Of a stretch of 64,000 nucleotides of DNA, positions 34,419 to 43,200 are shown piece by piece (positions within the stretch are counted from its first letter, which is position 1; each line of letters starts with the position of its first letter). The DNA is from CAWUEZ02 sp963921355 (GTDB lineage: Bacteria > Pseudomonadota > Alphaproteobacteria > Thalassobaculales > Thalassobaculaceae), in contig OZ001190.1 in the NCBI GenBank assembly GCA_963921355.3, positions 1,302,001-1,366,000 of the forward strand, in the 5' to 3' direction. A program made the translations under genes and the position numbers. The notes below the pieces were generated by a model. The model ran no database searches and had not been told where the DNA came from. It worked only from the letters and a program-made list of their open reading frames with translations.

Positions 34419-35537
34419 TTATTTCGTTGTCCGCCGGTCGAACGAGATGCTCTTGACCAGGGCGTGAACCGCCACGCCCGGCGCCAGGTTGAGGGCCGCG
34501 ACCGACTCCCGGGTCACCCGGGCCCGCAGGCGGCCACCGCCGATATCGATCAGAGTTTCGGCGAAGGCGGTCTCCGGCTCGGCGCGGATCTCGACGACCG
34601 TGCCGGCCAGGATGTTGCGGATGCTGGTGTCCTCCGGGCGGCGGGTGGCGAGAGCGACGTCGCGGGCCCGGATGCGGACCCGGATCTCGGCACCGATCGG
34701 CAGGTCGACCGCGGGGATGGTCATGGTCTGGCCGTGGTGGTCGAGCCGGGTCAGATGAAAGTCTGCGTCCTGATCCGCCACCCGGGCGGTCAGCACAACG
34801 CCGGCTTCGAAGCGGCCGGTCGCGGGCTGCAGGTCGAGGCGCTCCAGCACCGCTTCCATGGTGCCGTCCGCCACCTTGCGCCCGGCCGCCAGGACCACCA
34901 TCCGATCGGCCAACCGGGCCACTTCGGCGAGGTCGTGGCTGACGTAGAGGACCGGGATGGCGAGGGTGTCGTGCAGGGTCTCGAAGTAGCTCAGGATCTC
35001 GTCGCGCGCGCCCTGATCGAGGGCGGAGAGCGGCTCGTCCATCAGCAGCAGTTCCGGGCGCGACAGCAGCGCCCGGCCGACCGCGACCCGCTGGCGCTCG
35101 CCGCCGGAGAGTGCCGCCGGTGCGCGCTCCAGCAGACCGGCGAGCCCGAGCAGGTCGACCACCTCGTCGAAGGCCAGGCCCGACGGCGGACCGCCGCCAA
35201 CCGCGCGCCGCGCGCCATAGTCCAGGTTGCGGCGCACCGAGAGGTGCGGGAACAGGCTCGATTCCTGAAACACGTAGCCGATCGCTCGGGCATGGGGCGC
35301 GCGGAACTGTCTTTCGTCCTGCCAGACGGCGTCGCCGACGGTCAGCCGGCCTGGAAGGCGCTGCAGCCCGGCAACACAGCGCAGCACCGTGGTCTTGCCG
35401 GAGCCCGACGCGCCGAACAGGGCGGTGATGCCGCGCATCGGGGCGTCGAGGGCGACATCGAGCGCGAAATCCCCGACCAGGCCGGCGAACGCCGCCGCCA
35501 GCATCGGTCCGCCTTCGGTCGGCGTGCCCGCCGTCAC
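34419..35537 (-). CDS. modC: Molybdate ABC transporter ATP-binding protein
   Basis: A 372-residue ATPase with Walker A GASGSGKTT near 43, signature LSGGERQRVAVGRALLSRPE near 145, Walker B LLLMDEP and the switch His in YVSHD. The C-terminal part (about 235-365) carries the molybdopterin-type TOBE domain, with SIRNILAGTVVEIRAEPE. GTG start overlaps the modB stop by four bases. Confidence 0.93.
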   Translation of the reverse strand: MTAGTPTEGGPMLAAAFAGLVGDFALDVALDAPMRGITALFGASGSGKTTVLRCVAGLQRLPGRLTVGDAVWQDERQFRAPHARAIGYVFQESSLFPHLSVRRNLDYGARRAVGGGPPSGLAFDEVVDLLGLAGLLERAPAALSGGERQRVAVGRALLSRPELLLMDEPLSALDQGARDEILSYFETLHDTLAIPVLYVSHDLAEVARLADRMVVLAAGRKVADGTMEAVLERLDLQPATGRFEAGVVLTARVADQDADFHLTRLDHHGQTMTIPAVDLPIGAEIRVRIRARDVALATRRPEDTSIRNILAGTVVEIRAEPETAFAETLIDIGGGRLRARVTRESVAALNLAPGVAVHALVKSISFDRRTTK

Positions 35538-36217
35538 GGCTGCACCCGGCGGATCCGGCGGTCGACCAGCATCATGGTCAGGATCACGGCGAACGAGAAC
35601 ACCAGCAGGCCACCGGCCAGGATATGCGCTTCGGCCCAGCGCAGGGTCTCGACGTAGTCGTAGACCGCGATCGACAGCACCCGGGTTTCGCCCGGGATGT
35701 TGCCGCCGATCATCAGGATCACCCCGAACTCACCGACGGTGTGGGCGAAGCCGAGGACGGCACCGGTCAGGAACCCGGGCCGCGCCAGGGGCACGGCGAC
35801 GGTCCAGAACGCGTCCCAGGGTGAGGCCCTCAGGGTCGCCGCGACCTCTAGCGGTCGGTCGCCGACCGCCTCGAAGGCGTTACGGATCGGCTGAACGACG
35901 AACGGCATGGAATAGATGATTGAGCCGATCACCAGCCCCTCGAAGGTGAAGGCAAGGGAGCGGCCGCCGGCGAGGCCGGCGATCCAGCCGCCGGGGCCGT
36001 CCGGGCCGAGCAGGATCAGCAGGTAAAAACCGAGCACCGTCGGCGGCAGCACCAGGGGCAGGGCGACCACCGCCGCCACCGCCTCTTTCCAGCGCGCCTG
36101 CGAGCGGGCCAGCCACCAGGCGATCGGCGTGGCCACGACCAGCAGCAGGACCGTGGTCACGGAGGCCAGCTGCAGGGTCAGGCGGACCGGCGGCCAGAGT
36201 TCGGCGAGGTCAATCAT
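35534..36217 (-). CDS. modB: Molybdate ABC transporter permease
   Basis: A 227-residue membrane protein with about five helices. The EAA-type coupling loop reads AATLRASPWDAFWTVAVPLARPGFLTG near 125-150, and FAHTVGEFGVILMIGGNIPGETRVLSIAVYD is the ModB signature. Start at 36217, nine bases after modA. Confidence 0.94.
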   Translation of the reverse strand: MIDLAELWPPVRLTLQLASVTTVLLLVVATPIAWWLARSQARWKEAVAAVVALPLVLPPTVLGFYLLILLGPDGPGGWIAGLAGGRSLAFTFEGLVIGSIIYSMPFVVQPIRNAFEAVGDRPLEVAATLRASPWDAFWTVAVPLARPGFLTGAVLGFAHTVGEFGVILMIGGNIPGETRVLSIAVYDYVETLRWAEAHILAGGLLVFSFAVILTMMLVDRRIRRVQP

Positions 36218-36226
36218 GGCCGCGGA

Positions 36227-36979
36227 TCATCCCCGTTCACCGGTCGCGTAGCCATAGAATTCGAGTATCCGCGCCGTCTCGGCCCCTTTCAGGAAGTCGA
36301 GGAATGCGCGCGCGGCGGCGTTGTCCGCGGCCGAGGTCAGCAGCACGGCGTCCTGGTCGATCGGGTCGTGCAGGTCCGCGGGGATGATCCAGGCCGAGCC
36401 GCCTGTGTCGCCGCGGATCTGGGAGAGCGCGACGAAACCGAGTTCGGCATTGCCGGTCGCCACGAACTGGAACGCCTGCGCCACGTTCGCGCCCCGGACC
36501 AGCCGCGGCGCGACCGCAGGCAGCAGGTCTAGGGCGTCCAGCGTGTCGAGGGCGGCCGCACCATAGGGCGCGGTCTCGGGGTTGGCGATCGCCAGCCGGC
36601 TGAACCCCCCGGTGGCGAGGGTCTCGGGTCCGGTCACCCGGCCGGGGTCGCGGCTGAACAGGGCGAGCCGTCCGCGGGCATAGGTGAACCGGCTGCCGGC
36701 GACCGCCAAGCCGGCCTCAACGGCGCGCTGCGGGCGCACCTGATCGGCGGCCAGGAACACGTCGAACGGCGCGCCCTGGCTGATCTGGGCGAACAGCAAT
36801 CCGCTGGCGCCGGTGCTCCGCCGCACCCGATGGCCGGTGGCGGCGGTGAAGGCGGCGGCGATCTCCGCTGCCGGCTCGGCGAAGTTGGCGGCCACGGCAG
36901 CGCGCACATCCGCAGCGGCAGCCGGGAAGGCGCCGACCAGTAGGGCCAGGAACGCGGCCAGCGCGGGAAACGGGCGCAT
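36227..36979 (-). CDS. modA: Molybdate-binding periplasmic protein
   Basis: A 250-residue protein with a signal peptide (FPALAAFLALLVGAFPAAAA) followed by DVRAAVAANFAEPAAEIAAAFTAATGH, then STGASGLLFAQISQGAPFDVFLAAD, the oxyanion-binding region of ModA. The ending ARAFLDFLKGAETARILEFYGY is also typical. It starts 14 bases after the upstream dioxygenase stop, so the order is dioxygenase-modA-modB-modC in one operon. Confidence 0.93.
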   Translation of the reverse strand: MRPFPALAAFLALLVGAFPAAAADVRAAVAANFAEPAAEIAAAFTAATGHRVRRSTGASGLLFAQISQGAPFDVFLAADQVRPQRAVEAGLAVAGSRFTYARGRLALFSRDPGRVTGPETLATGGFSRLAIANPETAPYGAAALDTLDALDLLPAVAPRLVRGANVAQAFQFVATGNAELGFVALSQIRGDTGGSAWIIPADLHDPIDQDAVLLTSAADNAAARAFLDFLKGAETARILEFYGYATGERG

Positions 36980-36992
36980 CAGATTGGGCGCA

Positions 36993-37820
36993 TCAGACTG
37001 GGCAATCGCCCTTGATCGTGACCCGGAAACCGGAGCGCACGTGCGGATAGTAGTCCCAGATCGCCAGATGCTGGGCGCAACGGTTGTCCCAGAAGGCGAC
37101 GGAGCCGGGCTGCCAGCGAAACCGCACCTGAAAGTCCTCGTTGGCGCAGTGCTCGAACAGCATGCGCAGGACCGCATCGCTTTCCACCCGCGGCACGCCG
37201 TTGATCCGCATCGTGAAGATCGGATTGACGAACAGGCACTTGCGACCGGTATCGGGATGGGTGCGCACGATCGGATGGTCGGCGCGCGGATAGGTCTTGC
37301 CGGCGTCATCGACACCCTTGTCGGCGTAGCGGCCGCGATATTGCGGCTCGCCGTCGTGCAGGGCGGTCAGGCCCTCCAGATAGGCTTTCATACGGTCCGA
37401 AAGGGCGTCGTAGGCGGCGTACATGTTGGAGAACAGCGTATCGCCGCCGACCTCGGGCACCGTGTGCAGGTAGAGCATCGTGCCCAGCGGCGGTTCCGCG
37501 TCGCAGGAGACATCCGAGTGCCAACGTTCTCCTGCGATGTACGTGGAGTTGGAGTCCGTGTGGATCGCCATGATCTCCGGATGGCCTTCCGGACCGGGAA
37601 TCGCCGGATGGATGTGCAACTCACCGAACCGGCGGGCGAGCGCCTTCTGGCCGTCATGGGTCAGTTCCTGATCGCGGAAAAAGATGACGCAGTGCGCGAG
37701 AAAGGCCTCGCGGATCTCATCGAAGGTCGCATCATCCAACGGCGAGGACAGGTCCACCCCGGCGATCTCAGCACCGATGCGGCCGGTAACAGGTTTCACT
37801 TGGATCCGCTCGAACCCCAT
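36993..37820 (-). CDS. TauD/TfdA-family Fe(II)/2-oxoglutarate dioxygenase
   Basis: A 275-residue enzyme. The iron ligands are His101 and Asp103 in ERWHSDVSC and His251 in CAQHLAIWDYYP; Arg262 or Arg266 in RSGFRV would bind 2-oxoglutarate. This is closer to TauD/alkylsulfatase AtsK in length and motifs than the dioxygenase at 4290-5333. The ATG at 37820 was chosen because GGAGG lies five bases upstream; an ATG four codons earlier exists. It is the first gene of the modABC operon. The substrate is unknown, with taurine-like sulfonates or phenoxyacids the known types. Confidence 0.88.
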   Translation of the reverse strand: MGFERIQVKPVTGRIGAEIAGVDLSSPLDDATFDEIREAFLAHCVIFFRDQELTHDGQKALARRFGELHIHPAIPGPEGHPEIMAIHTDSNSTYIAGERWHSDVSCDAEPPLGTMLYLHTVPEVGGDTLFSNMYAAYDALSDRMKAYLEGLTALHDGEPQYRGRYADKGVDDAGKTYPRADHPIVRTHPDTGRKCLFVNPIFTMRINGVPRVESDAVLRMLFEHCANEDFQVRFRWQPGSVAFWDNRCAQHLAIWDYYPHVRSGFRVTIKGDCPV

Positions 37821-37945
37821 CGGTACCTCCATCCCGCTTCATTTAAACGGCGCAGGCGGCGCCATCGTCGTCCTGCCGCCGACGGACGTCCCGCCTTGCT
37901 GCCTGATCCCGAATGGGCCGGCCGGTCGGCTGGATAGGCTGAGTT

Positions 37946-38414
37946 TAGTGGTCTGATCGAAACGTTTGGTACCCAAACGTTTCGTGAATCAGCCCACATA
38001 CTAAACACCGTGGTGGGGAGATTCACCGAACGGATGGGAGTCATCCGTTCGGATCGCACCACTGGTGGTCTGATCGAAACGTTTGGTACCCAAACGTTTC
38101 GTGAATCAGCCCACATACTAAACACCGTGGTGGGGAGATTCACCGAACGGATGGGAGTCATCCGTTCGGATCGCACCACTGGTGGTCTGATCGAAACGTT
38201 TGGTACCCAAACGTTTCGTGAATCAGCCCACATACTAAACACCGTGGTGGGGAGATTCACCGAACGGATGGGAGTCATCCGTTCGGATCGCACCACTGGT
38301 GGTCTGATCGAAACGTTTGGTACCCAAACGTTTCGTGAATCAGCCCACATACTAAACACCGTGGTGGGGCGATTCACCGAACGGATGGGAGTCATCCGTT
38401 CGGATCGCACCACC
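37946..38414 (+). repeat. 117-bp structured tandem repeat, array 1 (four copies)
   Basis: Four units of exactly 117 bp start at about 37950, 38067, 38184 and 38301 (GGTCTGATCGAAACG...). Copies 1-3 read identically; copy 4 differs at one base in the middle (GGGGCGATT) and at its end. Each unit has arm 1 CGAAACGTTTGG-TAC-CCAAACGTTTCG (37958-37984 in copy 1), arm 2 GTGAATC...GATTCAC with inner CCCAC/GTGGG, arm 3 CCGAACGGATG-GGAGT-CATCCGTTCGG, and ends AGTGGT/ACCACT that can close the whole unit. The array fills most of the 768-base gap between the divergent dioxygenase and TRAP genes. Bases 37821-37945 and 38415-38588 hold no gene. Confidence 0.93.
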
Positions 38415-38588
38415 AGGCGCTCGCGATCACGAAAGCTCTACAATCGGGCGCCTTGTTCGACTTGTGTTCACTTGCGCCTGATGCAAGGCTCTCATGCGTG
38501 CTCGGCATAAGTGGACGGGATCCGGTTTCATAGATCCGCGCCCGGGCAACCGCACGAAACGGAGAGTCACAGGAAGGAGACCGCCTAG

Positions 38589-39731
38589 ATGTCATCCCTC
38601 GGTAAATCGTTGCATCAACTTGTCGGCAAACCGCTGGCGGCCATGGGCTGCTCGGCTGTGCTTGCCGGCGCCCTGATGGCCTCGGCCGCCCACGCTGAAG
38701 TTACGATCCGCGTCGCCTCCGACACGGCCGGCCTGCCGCACCCGGCGGCGATCGCCATGGAGCGGTTCAAGGATCGCGTCCAGGAGGAGATTCCTGGGAG
38801 CAGCGTGCGGATTTTCGTGTCCTCGTCGCTCTACAAGATTCCGGAAGCCATCGAGGCCATGACCGAAGGCAACCTGGAAATGGCCTGGGGTCAGTTCGGT
38901 AAGACCGCCCAGGTCGACCCCTACGCCAACGTGGTGGTCGGCCCGATGCTGTTGACCACGCCTGGCGCGATCAACGAGCTCGACAATTTCGACACCTACA
39001 AGATGCTGGTCGACCGCTTCAACGACATTCACGACGTGAAGATGTTCGGGACCGCGCACCTGTCGTTCTACATGGGTGCGGGCGGCAAATCCCGTCTCAT
39101 TGCCCCGAGCGACTTCGAGAACCGCAAGATCCGCAGCATGGGTCCGGCGGAAAACGCGATGCTGAGCGCGTTCGGCGCCAACCCGACCACCATGGCCTTC
39201 GGTGACGTGCCGCCGGCGCTGGAAACCGGCGTGATCGACGGCCTGCTGACCAGCCTCGGTGGATGGAACCGCGTCAAGGAACAGGCGCCGTTCTTCTCGG
39301 TGGCCGGCGTTAACGGCATTGTCGGCGACTACTACTACCTGGCCGCGTCCAACAAGTGGTGGAACGACGTCAAGCCGGAGCATCAGAAGATCATTCAGAA
39401 CATCATCAAGGAAGAGGTCCTGCCGCTCGCCAAGGCGGCGAACTTCTGCAACGACAAGATGCTGATCGACAAGTTCGGCACCAAGGATCCGAGCAAGCCG
39501 GGCATCTTCGTGATGAACAATGATCAGGCTTCGGCGCTGGCCACGCAGCTGGGCTCGGCCACATCCGACTGGATCAAGGCCAACACCCCGTCCGGTGCCG
39601 ATCAGTGGGTCGACAAGTTCGCCATGGAGGCCAAGGCCGCCGTCGCGAATAACCCGGCCGGTTCCAGCGATCTTGAAAAGACCGACTGCGTCGAAATGGG
39701 CAAGTTGTTCGCCAAGTATCGCAAGAAGTAA
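38589..39731 (+). CDS. dctP: TRAP transporter substrate-binding protein, DctP family
   Basis: A 380-residue periplasmic receptor. The signal peptide ends in GALMASAAHA, and the mature protein starts EVTIRVASDTAGLPHPAAIAMERFKDRVQEEIPG. ALETGVIDGLLTSLGGW near 215-230 and YYYLAASNKWWNDVKPEHQKII near 245-265 are DctP hallmarks. Strong AAGGAGA site upstream. Substrate is unknown; the amidase and GntR genes that follow suggest a compound linked to amide metabolism, but that is inference. The name follows the family only. Confidence 0.93.
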   Translation: MSSLGKSLHQLVGKPLAAMGCSAVLAGALMASAAHAEVTIRVASDTAGLPHPAAIAMERFKDRVQEEIPGSSVRIFVSSSLYKIPEAIEAMTEGNLEMAWGQFGKTAQVDPYANVVVGPMLLTTPGAINELDNFDTYKMLVDRFNDIHDVKMFGTAHLSFYMGAGGKSRLIAPSDFENRKIRSMGPAENAMLSAFGANPTTMAFGDVPPALETGVIDGLLTSLGGWNRVKEQAPFFSVAGVNGIVGDYYYLAASNKWWNDVKPEHQKIIQNIIKEEVLPLAKAANFCNDKMLIDKFGTKDPSKPGIFVMNNDQASALATQLGSATSDWIKANTPSGADQWVDKFAMEAKAAVANNPAGSSDLEKTDCVEMGKLFAKYRKK

Positions 39732-39801
39732 CCGCAGTGTGAGCATCCGGCGGCCAGCTCCCAGGGCATTCCCCGTGGGCTGGCCGTCTCTTACATAACC
39801 G

Positions 39802-40431
39802 ATGTCACGGGGGGCCATCGTGGAACCGCGCACACTGGAACAGCCGGAACCCGTTGAAGAGCCGGCAACCGGACTGGAGTACATAATCGACCGGCTCTAT
39901 CGGGCCGTCCGGTTCGTGCTGGACGACATCATCGGCAATCTGGCGATCCTGGTCATGTTCCTTGGAACCGGCCTGGCGATCATGGAAGTGTTCCGTCGTT
40001 ACGTGTTCAGCGTGGTCTTCGACTGGGGCCAGGACGCCGTGACCTACGGCGTGGTCGCGTCGGTCTTCTTCTACTTCGCCGTCACCCAGGCGCGGCGATC
40101 CCATCTCCGCGTCAGCTTCGTCATCGAGGCCCTCGAGGATGCGGGGAAGCAACGGCTGGTGCTGTTCATCCGTGCCTGCATTACCGCCCTGTCCCTCGCC
40201 CTCTACAGTGCACTCGCCGTCTGGGGTATTCCGACGGTCGAGCGCTCCATGATGATGGAGCGGACGACCCTTTCGATGGTCCTGGTGATCTGGCCGTTCC
40301 AGCTCGCGCTGGTCATCACCTTCGTGATGATGGCGATCGTATCGGCCTTCCAGCTCTACCAGGATGTCCGCGCCCTGTTTGGCAAGAAGGTCTTCAAGTG
40401 GGCGCCCGTGGATGAAGGGGTCGAAATCTAG
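39802..40431 (+). CDS. dctQ: TRAP transporter small permease, DctQ family
   Basis: A 209-residue membrane protein with four helices and the DctQ signatures IMEVFRRYVFSVVFDWGQDAVTYG near 55-80 and FYFAVTQARRSHLRVSF near 90-107. The ATG at 39802 lacks a ribosome site; a GTG six codons later (39820) has GGGGGG five bases upstream and may be the true start. Lies 70 bases after dctP and two before dctM. Confidence 0.92.
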   Translation: MSRGAIVEPRTLEQPEPVEEPATGLEYIIDRLYRAVRFVLDDIIGNLAILVMFLGTGLAIMEVFRRYVFSVVFDWGQDAVTYGVVASVFFYFAVTQARRSHLRVSFVIEALEDAGKQRLVLFIRACITALSLALYSALAVWGIPTVERSMMMERTTLSMVLVIWPFQLALVITFVMMAIVSAFQLYQDVRALFGKKVFKWAPVDEGVEI

Positions 40432-40433
40432 TT

Positions 40434-41717
40434 ATGGGATTCCTCGGACCTGCGCTGCTCACGCTGTTGGCGCTTGGCGCGCCGATCGCGTTCGCCCTGA
40501 TGGCGGTCACGGTCGCCTTCATTCTCTACGATCCGCTGCTCAGCGAAAGCGCGATTTTCCGGTCGTTCTTCAGCTTCGTGAACAAGTACACGCTGATGGC
40601 GATCCCGTTCTTCGTCTATGCGGGCTTCCTGATGGAGCGGACCGGCCTCATCAAGAAGCTGTTCCGGTTCGCTGATGCGCTGATCGGCTGGCTGCCCGGC
40701 GGGTTCGCTTACGCCACGATTCTGGCTGCCGTGATGTTCGGCGCGATCTCCGGTTCGAGCACGGCGATGGCGGCCGCCATGGGCGTGGTCGCCTACCCGG
40801 AGATGCTGAAACGCGGCTATCCGAAATGGATGGCGGCCGGCGTCATCGCCACGGGCGGCGGCATCGCCATCCTGATCCCGCCGAGCATCACGCTGATCCT
40901 CTACGGCGTGCTGACCGAGCAATCGATCGTCAAACTGTTCTTCGCCGGGGTGACCCCCGGGCTGATGCTGGCGATCAGCGACGCGGTCATCGTGCTGGTG
41001 ACCGCGGCGATCCTGACACTGCCGTCGGAGAAATTCTCGATCAAGGAGCTTTGGGCCGCCTTCATCGAAGCCTTCCCGGCGCTGATGATGCCGGTGATCG
41101 TGCTCGGCGGCCTCTACGGCGGCGTGCTCACGCCGACGGAATCCGGTGCTGCCGCCTGCGCCTACGCGCTGGCCTACGGCGCCTTCGCCCTGCGCGGCGA
41201 CTTCTTCAAGGAGGCGTACTACGCGACCCAGCGGGCGGTGAACCTGACCGCCATTCTGTTCTTCGTGCTGGGCGGTGTCGGCATCTTCCAGTTCCTGCTG
41301 GCCAACCAGGGGTGGCCCCAGGACATCGCCGAGTGGGTCACGGAACTGGGCCTCAGCCCGATCGGCTTCCTGGCCCTGCTGATGGTCGTGCTGCTGATGC
41401 TGTCGACGGTGCTGACCGGCGTGGCGGTGCTGGTCCTGGTCGTGCCGGTGATCTACCCGGTCTCGATCACGCTCGGCATCGACCCGATCCATCTCGGCAT
41501 CCTGTTCGCGTTGTGCATCGAGATGGGCGCGGTGATCCCGCCGGTCGGCCTCAACCTGTTCGCGGTCAGTGGGACGACCGGCGTGCCGGTCACGACGGTC
41601 ATGCGGGGATCGTTCCCGTTCCTGTGCACCGACGGCTGCGTGCTGGTCTTGTGCATGCTGATCCCGGCCATCGTGCTCTGGCTGCCGAACCAGGTGGTGC
41701 AGTCGATCTTCGGTTGA
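40434..41717 (+). CDS. dctM: TRAP transporter large permease, DctM family
   Basis: A 427-residue membrane protein with about 12 helices. TLMAIPFFVYAGFLMERTGLIKKLF, MFGAISGSSTAMAAAMG, TGGGIAILIPPSITLILYGVLTEQSI and GGVLTPTESGAAACAYAL are standard DctM motifs; EMGAVIPPVGLNLF near the end too. It carries out sodium-driven uptake of the ligand handed over by DctP. Confidence 0.95.
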   Translation: MGFLGPALLTLLALGAPIAFALMAVTVAFILYDPLLSESAIFRSFFSFVNKYTLMAIPFFVYAGFLMERTGLIKKLFRFADALIGWLPGGFAYATILAAVMFGAISGSSTAMAAAMGVVAYPEMLKRGYPKWMAAGVIATGGGIAILIPPSITLILYGVLTEQSIVKLFFAGVTPGLMLAISDAVIVLVTAAILTLPSEKFSIKELWAAFIEAFPALMMPVIVLGGLYGGVLTPTESGAAACAYALAYGAFALRGDFFKEAYYATQRAVNLTAILFFVLGGVGIFQFLLANQGWPQDIAEWVTELGLSPIGFLALLMVVLLMLSTVLTGVAVLVLVVPVIYPVSITLGIDPIHLGILFALCIEMGAVIPPVGLNLFAVSGTTGVPVTTVMRGSFPFLCTDGCVLVLCMLIPAIVLWLPNQVVQSIFG

Positions 41718-41736
41718 CCGGGTCTGACTCCGGGCG

Positions 41737-43050
41737 TCAGCCGACCGGGTCGACGCGTTCGACGCCGAGGGTCTTTGCGACGGCCTGAGCGGCTGCCAGC
41801 AGGTGGGCGTCTTGGCGGAACCCGCCCACCAGCTGCACGCCGATCGGCATGCCGGATCTGTCCTGGAACGCCGGGATCGAGACGGCCGGCACGTGGAGCG
41901 CGGTCCAGGCGGTGTTGAATGTCGGCAGGCCTGTCGCATCCAGCCCTTCTGGTGCGGGCCCGGGGGCGACCGGGGTCAGCAGGATGTCGAAATCACGCAT
42001 CAGCCCGGCGAAGGTGGTGCGGGCTGCCAGCAGTGCCTCCTGAGCGGCGGCATAGTCCTCGTAGGAGGTCCGCAGCCCGTCCGCGCAGCGACCCTCGAGC
42101 AGTTTTGGAGTGAGATACGGCGCCCGCTGGGTGCGTTCCCAGGTGATCGAGCGGGCGAACTCGAACCCGGCAACCGTGCGGTGATGGGCGGCGAAATCGG
42201 CGAAGCCGGTTGGGGGATCGACGTCCTGGACCCGAACGCCGGCCCTGGCCAGGGTCTCGGCGGCTTTCAGCACCGACTGCTGGGTGGACTCATCGGCCTG
42301 ATCCCAGTCCGGGCCGCGATAGACACCGCAGCGCAGACCGGCCGCGCTCACACCGTCGAGGGGCCGGACCGGGATGCGCAGCAGGCCGCAGCGGGTCATC
42401 TCCAGGTCGGCGACACTGCGCGCGAACCAGCCCACCGTATCGAACGAGGCGGCGCACTCCATCACACCGGAACGCAAGACGTCTCCGAAGCTGGGTTTGA
42501 AGCCGAACACGCCGCAATAGGCGGCCGGCCGAAGCACGGAGCCGGTCGTCTGGGTGCCGAGCGCGATCGGGGCGGTTCCGGACGCGACCGCAGCCGCACT
42601 GCCGCTCGACGATCCACCCGGCGTGCAGGACAGGCGATGCGGGTTGCGGGTTTTGGCGGGGTGGAAATGGGCAAGCTCGGTTGTCACGGTCTTGCCGAGA
42701 CAGACGGCCCCTGCCTCCTCCAGCAGCGCCACACAGCCCGACGACCGATGGGAGACGTGGCCGTGGTAAATCGGCGTGCCGAACCCGGTCGGCATCGCCG
42801 CCACATCGATGATGTCCTTCACGCCAAAGGGAATCCCATAGAGCGGCCCGGTTGCCGTGCCCGCCAGCCGGAGACGGGCCGCCATCAGCGCCTCGTCCGC
42901 CGCCAGGTACTGCCAGGCTTTCACGTCGCCGTCGCAGGCCGCGGCCCGATCCAGGCAACTCTGGACGAGGTCCACCGGGCTGAGCCGCCCGGTCTCGATC
43001 GCGGCGGCGGCTTCGACGGCCGTCAGGCGGTAGGCGTCAGGACTCTCCAC
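41737..43050 (-). CDS. Amidase-signature family hydrolase
   Basis: A 437-residue serine amidase. The Ser-Ser-Lys triad is visible as Lys78 in YGIPFGVKDIID, the cis-Ser in PGGSSSGSAAAVASG near 147 and nucleophile Ser171 in GTQTTGSVLRPAAYCGV. Substrates in the family range from simple amides to GatA-type glutaminyl groups; the context of a TRAP transporter and no gatB or gatC argues for a catabolic amidase. GTG start at 43050 with GGGAG upstream. It is convergent with dctM and divergent from the GntR regulator. Confidence 0.9.
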   Translation of the reverse strand: MESPDAYRLTAVEAAAAIETGRLSPVDLVQSCLDRAAACDGDVKAWQYLAADEALMAARLRLAGTATGPLYGIPFGVKDIIDVAAMPTGFGTPIYHGHVSHRSSGCVALLEEAGAVCLGKTVTTELAHFHPAKTRNPHRLSCTPGGSSSGSAAAVASGTAPIALGTQTTGSVLRPAAYCGVFGFKPSFGDVLRSGVMECAASFDTVGWFARSVADLEMTRCGLLRIPVRPLDGVSAAGLRCGVYRGPDWDQADESTQQSVLKAAETLARAGVRVQDVDPPTGFADFAAHHRTVAGFEFARSITWERTQRAPYLTPKLLEGRCADGLRTSYEDYAAAQEALLAARTTFAGLMRDFDILLTPVAPGPAPEGLDATGLPTFNTAWTALHVPAVSIPAFQDRSGMPIGVQLVGGFRQDAHLLAAAQAVAKTLGVERVDPVG

Positions 43051-43087
43051 GGATCCAAGCTCCCTGCCGGGCGATGTTTGACGTGCC

Positions 43088-43103
43088 AACAAACCGGTTT
43101 GTT
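43088..43103. promoter_or_regulatory. Perfect 16-bp palindrome, candidate GntR operator
   Basis: AACAAACCGGTTTGTT is a perfect palindrome. It lies 38 bases upstream of the amidase start and 98 bases upstream of the GntR regulator start, in the region where both promoters must be. FCD-type GntR regulators bind short palindromes and commonly control their own gene and a divergent one, which makes this the likely operator. Confidence 0.6.
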
Positions 43104-43200
43104 CCCTGGCTGGCAAGCCGACACGGTCGCACGGCCTGACGGCTTGGCTGTAGAACGGCCGATGCTCTAACGTCTTGGTGCATATGCGGGAGGAAAGATC

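Noticed and set aside
37946..38414. CRISPR array
   Set aside because: The 117-bp units have no unique spacers, the whole unit repeats, and no cas gene is present.
38010..38510. A 166-codon protein made of 39-residue repeats across array 1
   Set aside because: It starts inside a repeat unit, has no ribosome site, and the opposite strand is equally open. The repeat is better explained as structured DNA or RNA.
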